From NCBI RefSeq assembly GCF_023091745.1, contig NC_068934.1:20600434-20664433 (forward strand): DNA of 64,000 nt, in the 5' to 3' direction. This DNA comes from Budorcas taxicolor. Lineage: Eukaryota; Chordata; Mammalia; Artiodactyla; Bovidae. Position 1 is the stretch's first letter, and each line of letters starts with the position of its first letter. The notes beneath the pieces are model-generated. The model did not search any database, had not been told where the DNA came from, and saw only the letters and a list, made by a program, of their open reading frames with translations. The position numbers were made by a program, and so were the translations under genes. Below, piece after piece: positions 11,522 through 23,015 of this stretch.

Positions 11522-12405
11522 AATTGCCCTCTGTTTATCCCCAATATGAAGAGTATATCATGCAAACTGCTGGGCTAGATGACTCACAAGCTGGAATCAA
11601 GATTGCCAGGAGAAATATCAACAACCTCAGATATGAAGATGATACCACTCTCATGTCAAAAAACAAAGAGGAACGAAAGAGCTTCTTGATGAGGGTGAAT
11701 GAGGACAGTGAAAAAGCTGGTTTAAAACTCAGCATTCAAAAAACTAAGATCATGCCATCCAGTCCTATCACTTCCTGGCAAACAGATTGGGAAAAAGTGG
11801 AAACAATGACAGATTTTATTTTCTTGAGCTCAGAAATCACTGTGGATGGTAACTGCAGCTACAAAATTAAAAGACATTTGCTCCTTGGAAGAAAAGCTAT
11901 GACCAATCTAGACAGCATATTAAAAAGCAGAGACATCACTTTGCTGACAAAGGTTCATATAGTCAAAACTATGGTTTTTCCAGTAATCATGTAAAGATCT
12001 GAGAGTTGGACCATAAACAAAGCTGAGTGCAGAAGAATTGATACTTTTGAACTGCGGTGCTAGAGAAGACTCTTGAGAGTCCCTTGGACAGCAAGGAAAT
12101 CAAACCAGTCCATCATAAAGGAAATCAACCCTGAAAATTCACTGGAAGGGCTGATGCTGGAGCTGAAGCTCCAATCCTTTGGCTACCAGATGCAAGAGCT
12201 GACTCACTGGCAAAGACCCTGATGCTGGGAAAGATTGAGGGCAGAAGGAGAATGGGGCAACAGAGGATGAGATGGTTGCATGGCATCACTGACTGAGTGG
12301 ACATGAGTTTGAGCAAACTCTGAAAGATGATGAAGGACAGGGAAGCCTGGTGTGCTACAGTTCATGGAGTTGCAAAGAGTTGGACAAGACTTTGAGATTG
12401 AACAA
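11522..12405 (+). mobile_element. BovB LINE reverse transcriptase C-terminus and 3' end, sense
   Basis: The plus-strand frame 11524-11994 contains 'AGIKIARRNINNLRYEDDTT', in which the catalytic YADD is YEDD, and 'SILKSRDITLLTKV'. The 3' end at about 12400 reads GAGTTGCAAAGAGTTGGACA. It sits inside an antisense BovB whose sequence flanks it on both sides. Confidence 0.82.
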
Positions 12406-12411
12406 CAACTT

Positions 12412-12500
12412 CCCCAGTAGCATATTGGACACCTTTGACCTGGGGGCTCATCTTCCAGTGTTGTATCTTTTTGCCTTTTCGTACTGCTCATGGAGATCCA
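12412..12500 (-). mobile_element. BovB 5'-proximal fragment, antisense (right part of the interrupted copy)
   Basis: The 'CCCAGTAGCATATTGGACAC' sequence and the following 'TTTTGCCTTTTCGTACTG' match the antisense BovB region just upstream of the endonuclease domain, completing the copy that breaks off at 11521. Confidence 0.7.
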
Positions 12501-12502
12501 TA

Positions 12503-14427
12503 ACACTGTAAAGGAGGCTGTAATACAAGAAGGCAAAGTGGTTGTCTGAGGAGGCTATACAAATAGCTGAGGAAAGAAGAAGAAAAATGAAAGGCAAGGG
12601 AGAAAGGGAAAGATATATTCAACTGAATGCAGAGTTCCAGAGAATAGCAAGGAGAGATAAGAAGGACTTCTTAAGTGAACAATGCAAAAAAAAAAAAAAA
12701 ACAACAACAACAACAACAGAGGAAAACAATAGAATGGGAAAGACTAGAGGTCCCTTCAAGAAAACTGGATATATCAAGGGAACATTTCATGCAAGGATGG
12801 GCATGAAGAAGGACAGAAACAGCAAGGACCTAACAGGACCAGAAGAGATTAAGAAGAGGTGGCAAGAATACAAAGAAGAACTGAACAAAAAAGGTATTCA
12901 TGATCGAGATACCCATGATGGTGTGATCACTCACCTAGAGCCAGACATCCTGAAATGCGAAGTCAAGTGGACCTTAGGAAGCATTACTACAAACAAAGTT
13001 AGTTGAGATGATGGAATACCAGCTAAGCTATTTAAAAGCCTAAAAGATGTTGCTATTAATGTGCTTTACTCAATACATCAGCAAATTTGGAAAACTCCAC
13101 AGTGGCCTTGGGAGTTTTCATTCTAATCCCAAAGAAGGGCAATGCCAAAAAATGTATAAAATACCATACAACTGCTCTCATTTCACATTCTAGCAAGGTA
13201 ATGCTCAAAATCTGTCAAGCTAGGCTTCAGAAGTATGTGAACTAAAAATTTCCATATGTACAAGCTGGGTTTCAAAGAGGCAGAGGAACCAGAGATCAAA
13301 TTGCCAACACTTGTTGGATCATGGAGAAAGCAAGGGAATTCTACAAAAACATCTCCTTCTGTTTCATTGATTACACTAAAGCCTTTGATTTTGTGGATCA
13401 CAGCAAACTGTAGAAAATTCTTAAAGAGATGGGAATAGCAGACCATCTTACCTGCCTCCTGAGAAACCTGTATGCAGGTCAAGAAGTAACAGTTAGAACT
13501 GGACATGGAACAATGGACTGGTTCAAAACTGAGATAGGAGTAGGACAAGACTGTATATTGTCACCCTGCTTATTTAACATATATGCAGAGTACATCATGC
13601 GAAATCCTGGGCTGGATGACTCACAATCTGGAATCAAGATTGCCAAGATAAATAGCAACAACCTCAGATATGCAGATAATACCCCTCTAATGGCAGAAAG
13701 TGAAAAGGAACTAAAGAGCCTCTTGATGAGGGTGAAAGAGGAGAGTGAAAAAGCTGGCTTACAACTCAACATTCAATAAACTAAGATCATGGCATCCCGG
13801 TCCCATCACTCTATGACAAATAGAAAGGGAAACAGTGGAAGCAATGACATTTTATTTTCTTGGGTTTAAAATTCACTGTGGATGGTGATAGCAGCTATGA
13901 AATTTAAAGACCCTTGCTCTTAGAAGGAAAGCTATGATAAACCTACAGATGATAGTAAAAAGCAGAGACATCACTTTGCCGACAAAGGTCCGTATAGTCA
14001 AAGCTCTGGTTTTTCCAGTAGTCACATACAGATGAGAGAGCTAGACCATAAAGGAGGCTGAATGCCAAAGAATTGATGCTTTTGAACTGTGGTGCAGAAG
14101 ACTCTTGAGAGTGTCTTAGACTGCGAGGAAACCAAACCAGTCAATCCTAAAGGAAATAAATCCTGCATATTCACTGGAAGGACTGATGCTGAAGCTCCAA
14201 TACTTTGGCCATCTGATTTGAAGGGCCAACTCATTGGAAGAGACTGATGCTAGGAAAGATCAAAGTCCAAAGGAGAAGAGGGAGTCAGAGGATGAGATGG
14301 ATAGACACCAATACCGACTCAATGAACGTGAATTCGAGGAAACTACGGGAGATAGGGAAGGAAAGGGAAGCCTGGAGTGCTACAGTCTATGGGGTCACAA
14401 AGAGTTGGACATGACTGAGTGACTGCA
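12503..14427 (+). mobile_element. BovB LINE, long 5'-truncated sense copy (linker, reverse transcriptase, 3' end)
   Basis: It runs from the linker after the endonuclease ('KGERERYIQLNAEFQRIARR', about 12598-12657) through the whole reverse transcriptase to the 3' tail (GACATGACTGAGTGACTG at 14408). The catalytic motif at about 13669-13680 is YADN rather than YADD, and many stops and frameshifts are present. An A-run followed by (CAA)n at 12686-12718 has expanded inside the linker. Old copy, no coding potential. Confidence 0.88.
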
Positions 14428-14459
14428 CAACACTGCAGTGTAATTTCTTTGAGGGCTGA

Positions 14460-14632
14460 TGTATTTTAATTTTTATTATATATTGGAGCATAGTTGATTA
14501 ACAATGTTGTGTTAGTTTTGGGTGTACATCAAAGTGATTCAGTTATACATATACATGTATCTATTATCAATTTTTTCCACTCATGTTATTACAGAATATT
14601 AATCAGTGTTCTTTGTACTATACAGCCAATAT
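14460..14632 (-). mobile_element. L1 LINE 3' UTR fragment, antisense
   Basis: Reverse complement of the ruminant L1 3' end: 'TTAACAATGTTGTGTTAG', 'AAAGTGATTCAGTTATACAT', 'GTTATTACAGAATATT'. Only the terminal about 170 bp is present. Confidence 0.8.
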
Positions 14633-16129
14633 TTTTTTTTTTGCACTATCACTGGTTTCTAAATAAAATATTTGTTAAAATATAAATAAAGGAAATCTCT
14701 AGAGAGTAAGTTTTATATAGAAAATAACGAACTGTTTTTCATTTCACCCCGTATATTATGTAATATAAATGTATTATTTTGGACATTAAAATACTAGTGC
14801 TTATGCTATAGCTTTGTAAAACTTGTAAGAAATTATTATTTATATATATGTTTGTAGGATGGTAGGAGATTTAGAAGCCATTTTTTTTCACATCTGTATA
14901 GGAGTGGTTTTCTCAAGAAAAATGCATTTTTGTGGGGATGCTTAGATACATATGGCAAAGACAACAGTGTCCTCATTTCGTATCTCCTTTATAAAGTTCA
15001 CAAGGTAACATTCATGTCTGTCTTCATTTCTTTACATGATGTGAAATCCTCAGAGAGATCTTTGTGCACCAATGGCAGTTGTCTTTGGAAAAATCATGAA
15101 GGACTGGGAATCCAAAGGCTTTCCCCTTCCCCTACCTTGATTTCACCACGAAATTATCTCTGAATCCTAAAAGGTCATTTGACAAACAGTTTTATTTCTC
15201 TGTTCTACATGCTTTGGCCCTTGTACGTAGGATGAATAGCACGTACGTTAATTTACGAAGTTAGATCTTCATCTGCCTGTTTAATCAGTAACAATTTATT
15301 ATGCTCTTGCCATGTGCACAGTACACTGTGGCAAAAAGAGTTCTTGTTCTTTTACTATTTTGTCCTGGGAGTCTGTGCAGATCACCTACCTGTGTCATCT
15401 ATAATATGATATAATAATGCATACTTTCCTGGGTCAGATTTTGTGAGGATCAAATGCAAAAGAAACTTCTAATATAAGAATTTGAGAGATAGACTTTTCA
15501 CACCATAAAGATACTTTTACATTTCAGTAGCTGAGGCTAACTATCCTTCATCCCAACCCAGGAATCAATGTGTCTCCTGCACTGCAGGTGAATTCCTTAC
15601 ATTCTGAGCCATTGGGGAAGTAATATATTGCCACAAAATAACTGATTGTTTAGAAAACGAAGATTGATTCTTAGATCTTGAGATTATTATTGCTTTTATT
15701 GGGATAGTAATCTGAGACTTCTTTCACGAGAAGTATGAGATGAGAAACATGTTAGAGTGTGAATATACTGTTTTCATAATGTTTATTAGGTATTTAAGGC
15801 TATTTGAGGCCCAGATGTAATATTCTTTGGAACTAGACACATGAAGACAATTTTTAAAAGTCTTGTCTTATATAAAAATGGTGAAGTGACGTGAAGAGCA
15901 ATTTCATTAAACTGTATTTTCGTATCCATTTTTGAAGTGAGCGAGCATTTCTACCTGTCTTTATGACGACAGTTTATGAGTCTCATATGTATCTTACATG
16001 AGATTTGTTGAAATCAACCTCTGGTAATATGCAGTACTTTTATAGTTCACTGTAGCAAATGGAGTGACAAGATCCTGAAGGCTAAAGAGAAAAATTATCA
16101 CAAAGAAGCAGTCTCTCTAGGTTCTCATT
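14633..16129. other. Intronic non-coding stretch
   Basis: No gene recognised. It carries one SINE fragment (15553-15620), annotated separately, and short T-runs. The rest looks like unique intron. Confidence 0.45.
15553..15620 (-). mobile_element. tRNA-derived SINE head fragment (Bov-tA or CHR type), antisense
   Basis: The plus strand shows 'AACCCAGGAATCAATGTGTC', then a CTGCAGG block and 'GAGCCATTGGGGAAG', the reverse complement of the tRNA-Glu-derived head. The BovB-derived or CHR-specific body is absent, so the subfamily cannot be assigned. Confidence 0.65.
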
Positions 16130-16365
16130 CACTAATAATAGTAGTTACTATGCTTATTGAGTATTTTTCACGTGCCAAGAATTCTCAGGACTTTACTTTT
16201 ACAGATGTATATAATTTTCCCATCATCATAATATAGTGAATTTTATTATCATTCTATTTTATGGTGAAGTATAAAGAGATTGAGGGATTTGAACATGGTC
16301 ATATGGTGAAAGGGTTATGATCTGAACAAAGACGGACTCTGGAGAACCTTCTTAAATATTACAGC
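16130..16365 (-). mobile_element. MIR SINE, nearly full length, antisense
   Basis: Ordered matches to the reverse complement of MIR: 'CTTATTGAGTATTTTTCACG', the 'TTTACAGATG' segment, 'TATTATCATTCTATTTTATG', 'AAGAGATTGAGGGATTTG' and 'GGACTCTGGAG'. Typical age and divergence for MIR. Confidence 0.8.
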
Positions 16366-18554
16366 ATATAGTCTGTCATCCCAAATCTAGTCTGGCTTAG
16401 TGAGAGCTAAGCAAATAGTGGTGGTGGTAGAAATGGGGAGGAGGAAGACATAGAGTGGATAAGACAAGGAGAGAAAATTATTTTATCTTCAAGGTTCTGT
16501 GACTCAGGACAAATTATAACTTGCGCATGATTATCATGTGACACCACCAGCTTTTATAACACATGTACTTAAAATATACATACTCACTCTTCATGTTTCT
16601 CTGACTTCATGGTTCCACATATAATTATTTCTAATTTTTGGTGCCCAACAAAATTGTGAGGGATGCAGTGTTTTCTGTTTCTCATAGCACCTGGTACACG
16701 GTGGTCACACAAAAAACATTTCAAACCCAGTGAGTCACTCACTGACTAGATGGGTTATTGAAGTCACATCATGGGAAAGGTTTAATGTTATGAAGAACAT
16801 TCCAACAGTCAAAGTTGTTAAATCTAAGAAGGGGGCCAGCCTGCCTCAGAATCTTGGAAATTCAGTGTCTTCAGAATGTAAAACATACTGCAGAGATTTT
16901 GCCAGGGATACCAAAGAAAGGAAATATAGAAAGATGATCTAATTGGACTTTCTGGTTATACATATCTCTGATTTTCTGATTCCACCAATTCCATAAGGAA
17001 TCAGTTCCCATTTTAAAAATAATATTATGCAGCATGAGTTGAATATGGTCAGAAATTAGCATAATTGGTATAAACGTCTTCTTTCCTAAAGTTAAAAAAA
17101 AAAAAAAAAAAAAAAAAAACAACTCCTAAAGCTGAAATCTTGGTAAGGTGAATTATATTTGAGCTAGTCTATAAAAATGTAGGCAGGCTTCCCTAAAATT
17201 ATTAACTATTACATTAAGTACTTGGATAAATATAAAATGAGACATGTCTGTTTTCTTTATATTGATCAGATTGCATTCTCTCTTTATATGACTAGAAATA
17301 TTTTTATTATATATAAATGAACCAACAATTCCCCATATGATATAAAGAGAGGGTCTCTTTTTCCACTGTTAGAATGATTGCTAACTCCAATCTAATCAAG
17401 AATAGATTTCAGACAGAGGATGCATTGAAAAGTTGTTAAAATGCAGATTATTGCAAAATTGGCCCTGTTGCTTCAGCATAGACTTTATATGCATCTGATT
17501 GAGAGCAATGTGGGTTTTTGTATTTCCAAGTCTGAAACACTATGATTTAATTTTCAGTCAGAATTCCCTGTATTAATATTTGCTAGATATATGTTCTAGA
17601 AATTAGATAAAACTACATCCATTCAATAAAGGGATGCTGAGTGAACAGAGAAATAATTTCAAAAATCATTTTACCCTTTTCTTCAAGTGAACTAAAGAAA
17701 AAATGGAATATTTACTTATAGTTTAATATAGCTGATTTAAAAATGAAAGGAGGCCTTAAGAAATTTTTCCAAATACCATAAATATAAACCAACAGAACCA
17801 TAATTCTAAATTTTATGACTAATTCCTCCCTCTATATTTTTATTTCCCTTTCTATATACCAATGCCCTATTCTCCATGTATGTCTCATATGAAGAGCATT
17901 GATAGGCAAAGGTAGGTATCAGACAGGAATTGTGGTTTCTTTCTGAGCATATATAATTGTAACACAATGAGACACTGACAAAAATAAAATGAAGTAGATG
18001 AAATAAGAGAAAAGAAGGCAAAGAAAACCTTTTGGAATTAATGCTGATGAAAGTACAACTTTGTGAACTTTAAAAATGTGACCTTTATGATATGTGAGTT
18101 TTATTTCAGTAAAGCTGTTATAAAGACAGAATGCCAGCCACTCTTGCATTATTTTTGCATAAACAGAGGTGCTAAGAGAGCTACATTCTTTGATGTCTCT
18201 TCCTCCTGAAATTTAAGATTTCCAAAATAAAAATCATCAGTGACTACTTCCATTTGCTTTACAACTCAGCCATGCAAATTTAAGACATGGCATCTTTGTT
18301 GATGCTTTAAAGTATGTCTATTCATTATGTTATGGAATAAGTGTACCAGTAAGGTGAAAAATAAAACCAATGCAATCATCACAGAGCCTAAACCTAAGTA
18401 TATTTATTGGAGCATCAAAAGTAAGAACCATCTATAACCATCTTGCAAGCACAGCATCTGGAACTGCACTGATAAAACAAGAGAAACAACAAGTATACCC
18501 TAGCTTCATCTGCTACAACCAAAGTCGTGATGGCTCATGGTGTAATCAACTTAC
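16366..18554. other. Intronic non-coding stretch ending at a LUZP2 exon
   Basis: No further gene recognised. It contains a 26-base A-run (17094-17119) with flanking near-identical octamers, reported as a finding. Several short open frames lack splice or homology support. Confidence 0.45.
17094..17119. repeat. Poly(A) run of 26 bases
   Basis: An uninterrupted A tract, flanked by TCCTAAAGTT (17084-17093) on the left and TCCTAAAGCT (17124-17133) on the right. Confidence 0.9.
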
Positions 18555-18629
18555 CCGGTCAAGAGCTGCTTTCTCCAGTTCTTTTTTCGCTACAGCTAAT
18601 TTTTGTTCCAGATCGGTAAGCTGTTGGGC
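18555..18629 (-). CDS. LUZP2: LUZP2 (leucine zipper protein 2) coiled-coil exon
   Basis: On the minus strand a 75-nt open block lies between an acceptor (TTACAG, with AG complementary to 18630-18631) and a strong donor (CGG|GTAAGTT, AC at 18553-18554). It is exactly 25 codons in phase 0, with hydrophobic residues spaced as in a coiled coil: 'AQQLTDLEQKLAVAK' then 'KELEKAALDR'. From memory this is nearly identical to the central coiled-coil part of mammalian LUZP2. The next exon on this strand (ending at 6724) starts 'ESQLKAMKET' in the same phase, making 'LDR-ESQ' a natural join across an 11.8 kb intron. LUZP2 is known for small exons and very large introns, which fits. No earlier exon was recognised between here and 64 kb. 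Confidence 0.82.
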
Positions 18630-18923
18630 CTGTAAAATGAGAGAGGTAAATATTTTTTAGTAAATTCTATAATCTTCCCTCTCCACTTTTAAATATCTGT
18701 CATTCACTGTCAAATAATTTAAAAAAAAGAAAACTATTGAAATTCATTTAGAATTTAGGTTAAATATATCCTATTATGTGGTCATTTGCTTAAGCTGCAG
18801 AAAATGTTATTCCAGATGAATATGCACTAAATGCTTCACTGGATCAAAACATATAGTTGCAAAGTTCCAGCTCAAGTCTTTGAAAATATCTGTGATATAA
18901 AACCATCAGTTGTGTTTCTAGTC
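18630..18923. other. Intronic non-coding stretch
   Basis: Immediately upstream (minus strand) of the coiled-coil exon; holds its pyrimidine tract. Nothing else recognised. Confidence 0.5.
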
Positions 18924-19316
18924 ATTATGGACTAAATTTTGCCCATCCCTAAAACTCATGTTGAAGCTCTACATCCCTTCCCACATACCTTCTTAGTGTA
19001 TTTGGGGGGGTGGGGCGGGAGGGGGGGTGGATAAAGCCTTTAGGGAGGTAACTGAGGTTAAATGAGGTCATAAAGGTGAGGCCCTAGTCCCATAGAATCA
19101 GTGTCCTTATATGAAGAGGAAGAGATACCAGAGATCTCTGTCCATCTTCACAGAGGCAAGAATCAGTGGGAAGTGGCCATCTGCAAGCCAAAGAGAGCTC
19201 TCACTAGAAACGGAATCTGCCAGCACCTTAATCGCAGAACCATGAGAAAACAGATTCTGTTACATCACCCATTCTGTGGTAGTTTGTTAAGGTGCCCTGA
19301 GAAGACTAATACAATA
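18924..19316 (+). mobile_element. MLT1-like (ERVL-MaLR) LTR, sense
   Basis: Ordered landmarks of the MLT1 group: start 'CATTATGGACTAAATTTTGC', 'CTCATGTTGAAGCTCT', 'AAATGAGGTCATAAAGGTGA', 'GTGTCCTTATATGAAGAGGA', 'ATCTGCCAGCACCTTAATC', 'GTGGTAGTTTG' and end 'GAAGACTAATACAA'. A G-rich expansion sits at 19004-19029. No internal retroviral sequence follows, so it is a solo LTR, ancient and non-coding. Confidence 0.8.
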
Positions 19317-19526
19317 GCATTCACTTAAAAAAATTTTTTTTCAGTATTACACCAATACAATTCTATCCTACCGTAACTCTGTATCTTTGCAAATATCACA
19401 ACTGTATTGTTAAAAGAGACTCAGATTTGGAAGACCTGTCAAGTCCTGCCTCCTCCAACTGCTAATTACTGTATATGACTAGTTACATACTGATGAGGAG
19501 ATGTTCTGCGGGCTCACAAAGGGCCT

Positions 19527-19794
19527 GCTGCTGCTGCTAAGTCACTTCAGTCGTGTCCAACTCTGTGCAACCCCATAGATGGCAGCCCACCAGGCTCCCC
19601 TGTCCCTGGGATTCTCCAGGTAAGAACACTGGAGTGGGTTGCCATTTCCTTCTCTGATGCATGAAAGTGAAAAGTGAAAGTGAGGTTGCTCAGTTATGTC
19701 CAACTCTTAGTGACCCCATGGACCACAGGCTCCTCCATCCATGGGATTTTCCAGGCAAGAGTACTGGAATGGGGTGCCACTGCCTTCTCGGCAA
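19527..19794 (-). mobile_element. BOV-A2 SINE, antisense, with target-site duplication
   Basis: A two-monomer BOV-A2 with its CAG-type tail at 19527-19537 (read as CTGCTGCTG on the plus strand). Perfect 9-bp direct repeats AAAGGGCCT flank it at 19518-19526 and 19795-19803. Confidence 0.92.
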
Positions 19795-20384
19795 AAAGGG
19801 CCTACAGAAGGGCCCAAATCCCTCATCCTCAGAGCCTCTTTCTACCTCTCACTTTTGCCCATCTCCTACATTTTAACCAATGAAAACCCTTCAAAACTGG
19901 AAGGAACAAGGCTTGCTCTGATGTTCTTGTGAGGTAAGGGGGTTGAGTCCACTTGCCAGAAATCAGAAGAGGGGGCTTATAACTTCTGCAGTGACCAGGA
20001 CATCCCCACTCTGAATCTCCATCCTGGGCACTATGATGCTGTGGGCCTGGAGCAAGCCTATGTATAGCCAACCAGCAAAGTGCCTATTTGTCTGTTGCTC
20101 TTCGTTTCTCTCCCTCACAGTCTGGGAAACAGCACCCTGCACTTCTGTCCTTAATTAACCTTTTTTCTTTTTCCCTAGAGTGAGCCCTAGGCAGGAGGAG
20201 AGGGTGAGGATATTTGTCTTGATTATGAAGACCTATATACATTCTTTAGGTGCATGCTTAGTTTTCATCCCCTAAACTGATCTGTACTACTTTCTTGTAA
20301 AAGTATTTTCCTGTAGGCACCTGTAGTCCTTACACAGTAACCTAATCATGTACATAAAATATACATGAGCACTTCTAAACATCT
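19795..20384. other. Non-coding stretch, possibly decayed LTR sequence
   Basis: No gene. A TATA-like 'CCTATGTATAGCC' (about 20057) and a following pyrimidine-rich part give a weak LTR impression, but no family was recognised. Confidence 0.3.
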
Positions 20385-20604
20385 GAGACTTCCCTGGTGG
20401 CTCAGGTGGTAAAGCGTCTGCCTACAATGTGGGAGACCCGGATTCGATCCCTGGGTCGGGAAGATCTCCTGGAGAAGGAAATGGCAACTCACTTCAGTAT
20501 TCTTGCCTGGAAAATTCCATGGACGGAGGAGCCTGGTAGGCTACAGTCCATGGGGTCGCAAAGAGCTGGACACCACTGAGTGACTTCAATGTCAATGTCA
20601 ATGT
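20385..20604 (+). mobile_element. Bov-tA SINE, sense, well preserved
   Basis: Starts 'GAGACTTCCCTGGTGGCTCA', has the full tRNA-like head and BovB-derived body, and ends with a short repeated tail of CAATGT units (20587-20604). Near-identical flanks (CTAAACATCT on the left, CTAACATCT on the right) look like the target-site duplication. Confidence 0.92.
20398..20451 (+). promoter_or_regulatory. Internal RNA polymerase III promoter (A and B boxes) of the Bov-tA SINE
   Basis: The A box TGGCTCAGGTGG (20398-20409) fits the tRNA-type A-box consensus. The B box GATTCGATCCC (20441-20451) keeps the central TTCGA. This is the best preserved pol III promoter among the SINEs in the window; whether it is active cannot be told from sequence. 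Confidence 0.65.
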
Positions 20605-23006
20605 CTAACATCTAATACTGTTTAAAAATAAATCATTCTGAGTAAGAGAGTGAGTGAGAGAGAGGTGATGAAGAGAGTTGTTTCCAATTTGAGGCACCTA
20701 CAAGTGAGTGGACACTCAGACACTCTGAATACTGGACTCCCCTTTGACCATATCCTCCTCTTTCTGATCACCTGACCCCACCATCAAGAGGGCTGTGGGA
20801 CTATAAGACTCAGTCTTGCAATCCTGGCCTGGGCTTGGGCCACTCTGCTGGCTGTGAATCACGGCTGCCCTGGTTCCAGCCACATTCCTCAACCACAGAG
20901 CACTCCAGACTTGCTCTCTGACCGTGCCTGCTACCATGGTCCCTGCCAGAGCTAGCTTCTGTCCCTGGGACTGAGTCCCAAAGGAAGGAAGAAGAGTTTC
21001 CCTTCCATCTATTCCCAGTTTCTAGGCCTATGACAGGAGTTAGCGAAGACACCGGAGGGGCAGTAACTGGGCCTTAGTGGGACAGTGGTCATCCCACACC
21101 CCCACTGTGACTGTAGGCTCCAGGAGAGGTCCCTGGAACTTGTGTGTGATGACGGCAAGAGTGTCAGCACCAGCCTCAGTGCCAATCAACCATCTTGGCC
21201 ACCAGCCACCCAGAAATCCCCTGTGTTTTAACTCCTTTTTACTCCCACAAAGCACCTCATGATGTTTGCTTTCTTAGGGACCCTTTTGGTGGGCAGCTAT
21301 CCTCCTCATTATGCTGTCATTCATTATCTGCAGTCTAGAGGGGGTCTGCATAGATATAAGTCCTCCTGCATCCATCTCTCCCCCTCCACGTGTAGGTTTC
21401 AGCCCAAATCCTGTCATCCACACTCTCACTGAAGGATGAATTCAGGGTGGGCAGTGACATGGTGATTCAGTGACCCTGTTTCAGAACAGGTGGGATGAAT
21501 TCCAACAGAAAAACCATATATGCCTTCAAAAGCTTATTGCCATGAGTTCTCAGGATTTCAAGTATTTACTTCTCCTAAGAACTCATTGAACTTGGTAAAA
21601 TCTGCCCAAGAGATCTTGGGAGACAAAAGGTTAGAAAAATATTAAGAAAAGTATTCATAGGATTGCAGGTACTTACTCATATTATCATACTTTGGTCTTA
21701 GTTTTGAAAAGATCAGCTACTGGATTAGATCATAGGTAATATTTACAAAACTATAGAAAATAAAAACAGTTCTGTGAGTTTTAAATCATCAGAAGACCTA
21801 TGAAAGGCAGCAGAGTTTATCAGACAGTGAATTTTATCTGCTGTAAGTCATTTATTTTCTCAATTTAACTCCCATGGTGGGGAAAAATGGGTAGGGTTAC
21901 TTAAGGGAAGGTAGTCATGAATCTAGAGTAGCTTTCACTTACAGCCAGTCCATTGAGTAAGTATCTATGAAGTGATTAATCTTTTTTCAGACTAAGAAGG
22001 ACACATCATCTATATACAGAGGTTGAAAATACATATGAGGTAGCAAGCATGTAAAGTGAAATCATGAGGCTCTAACTGCTAAGCTGAGAGTGTGTGTAAG
22101 CCACAGGAGAGAACAGCAAGGGGTTTTTCATAGTGGCCTGAGAAGTCACAGTGTTCTCCTCATAAGGCTAACACCAAACGAAACTGTAACAGTTAATTTT
22201 TATATATTTTCTCATTTGAGATTTTTTACATGAGAGGCTAGAGTCCATATAATAATTCTTAATTTGCTTAAAAATTATGATGCTCTACAACTCGAGTTTG
22301 TATAGACCACAAAATATTGGAAACTGGTTTGGCTCTGCCATCCAGCCTCTTACATCTGGAACTGTTCCTAGCTGTTTTTCTCAAGGATCTACCTTAAACT
22401 GAGTAAGGTTATTAAGGATGGAATCAGTGCTGTATTTATAGCAAAAATCATATATATTTTTTTCTTCTAAGAAACAGGCATGCATAGTCATACAGAATGA
22501 AGGAAACAGAAAGGACATGATGTTAGGGAGTTGCATTTTATCTGAGATTTCAATGAACCATTTTACACAATTTTGGCAAATGCACACATCTGCAAGGTTC
22601 TAATGCATTAGTCATACATCATGTGTATAATTAAATATTTCTGGAAACTCACTGGGACAAAGATTATATTAATCCTCCCCCACTTCCTTGCCTCTAGGTA
22701 AGAAGATCCAGTTACCTTCTTTATAATTTTTTTTGTTGAATTTCCCTGAGGTTTGTGGAGTATGAAAGTATTTACAACTCAAAAGGACCTGAAACAACTT
22801 TAACACTAAATGTATTAGAATTTTAAACATAAATCAAAAGCACAGAGTCTATGGAAAAGACATGTGTCTTGTGAATGGGATGTGAAGGTAGATTATGGGT
22901 AGTGAGAGCAAAAGGAGGCATTAGTCATGGGGCCTATGGAGCTCTATCCATTTGTCCAGATTGTGCTGCTAATTTGCTCCAAGACTTCTGGCAGCCAGGT
23001 ATTTAA
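20605..23006. other. Non-coding stretch with a GC-rich block at 20.7-21.3 kb
   Basis: 20700-21290 is clearly richer in G and C than its surroundings, but its open frames have no recognisable homology and no convincing splice context. 21300-23006 is ordinary AT-rich intron. No repeat assigned. Confidence 0.4.
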
Positions 23007-23015
23007 AACAAATTG

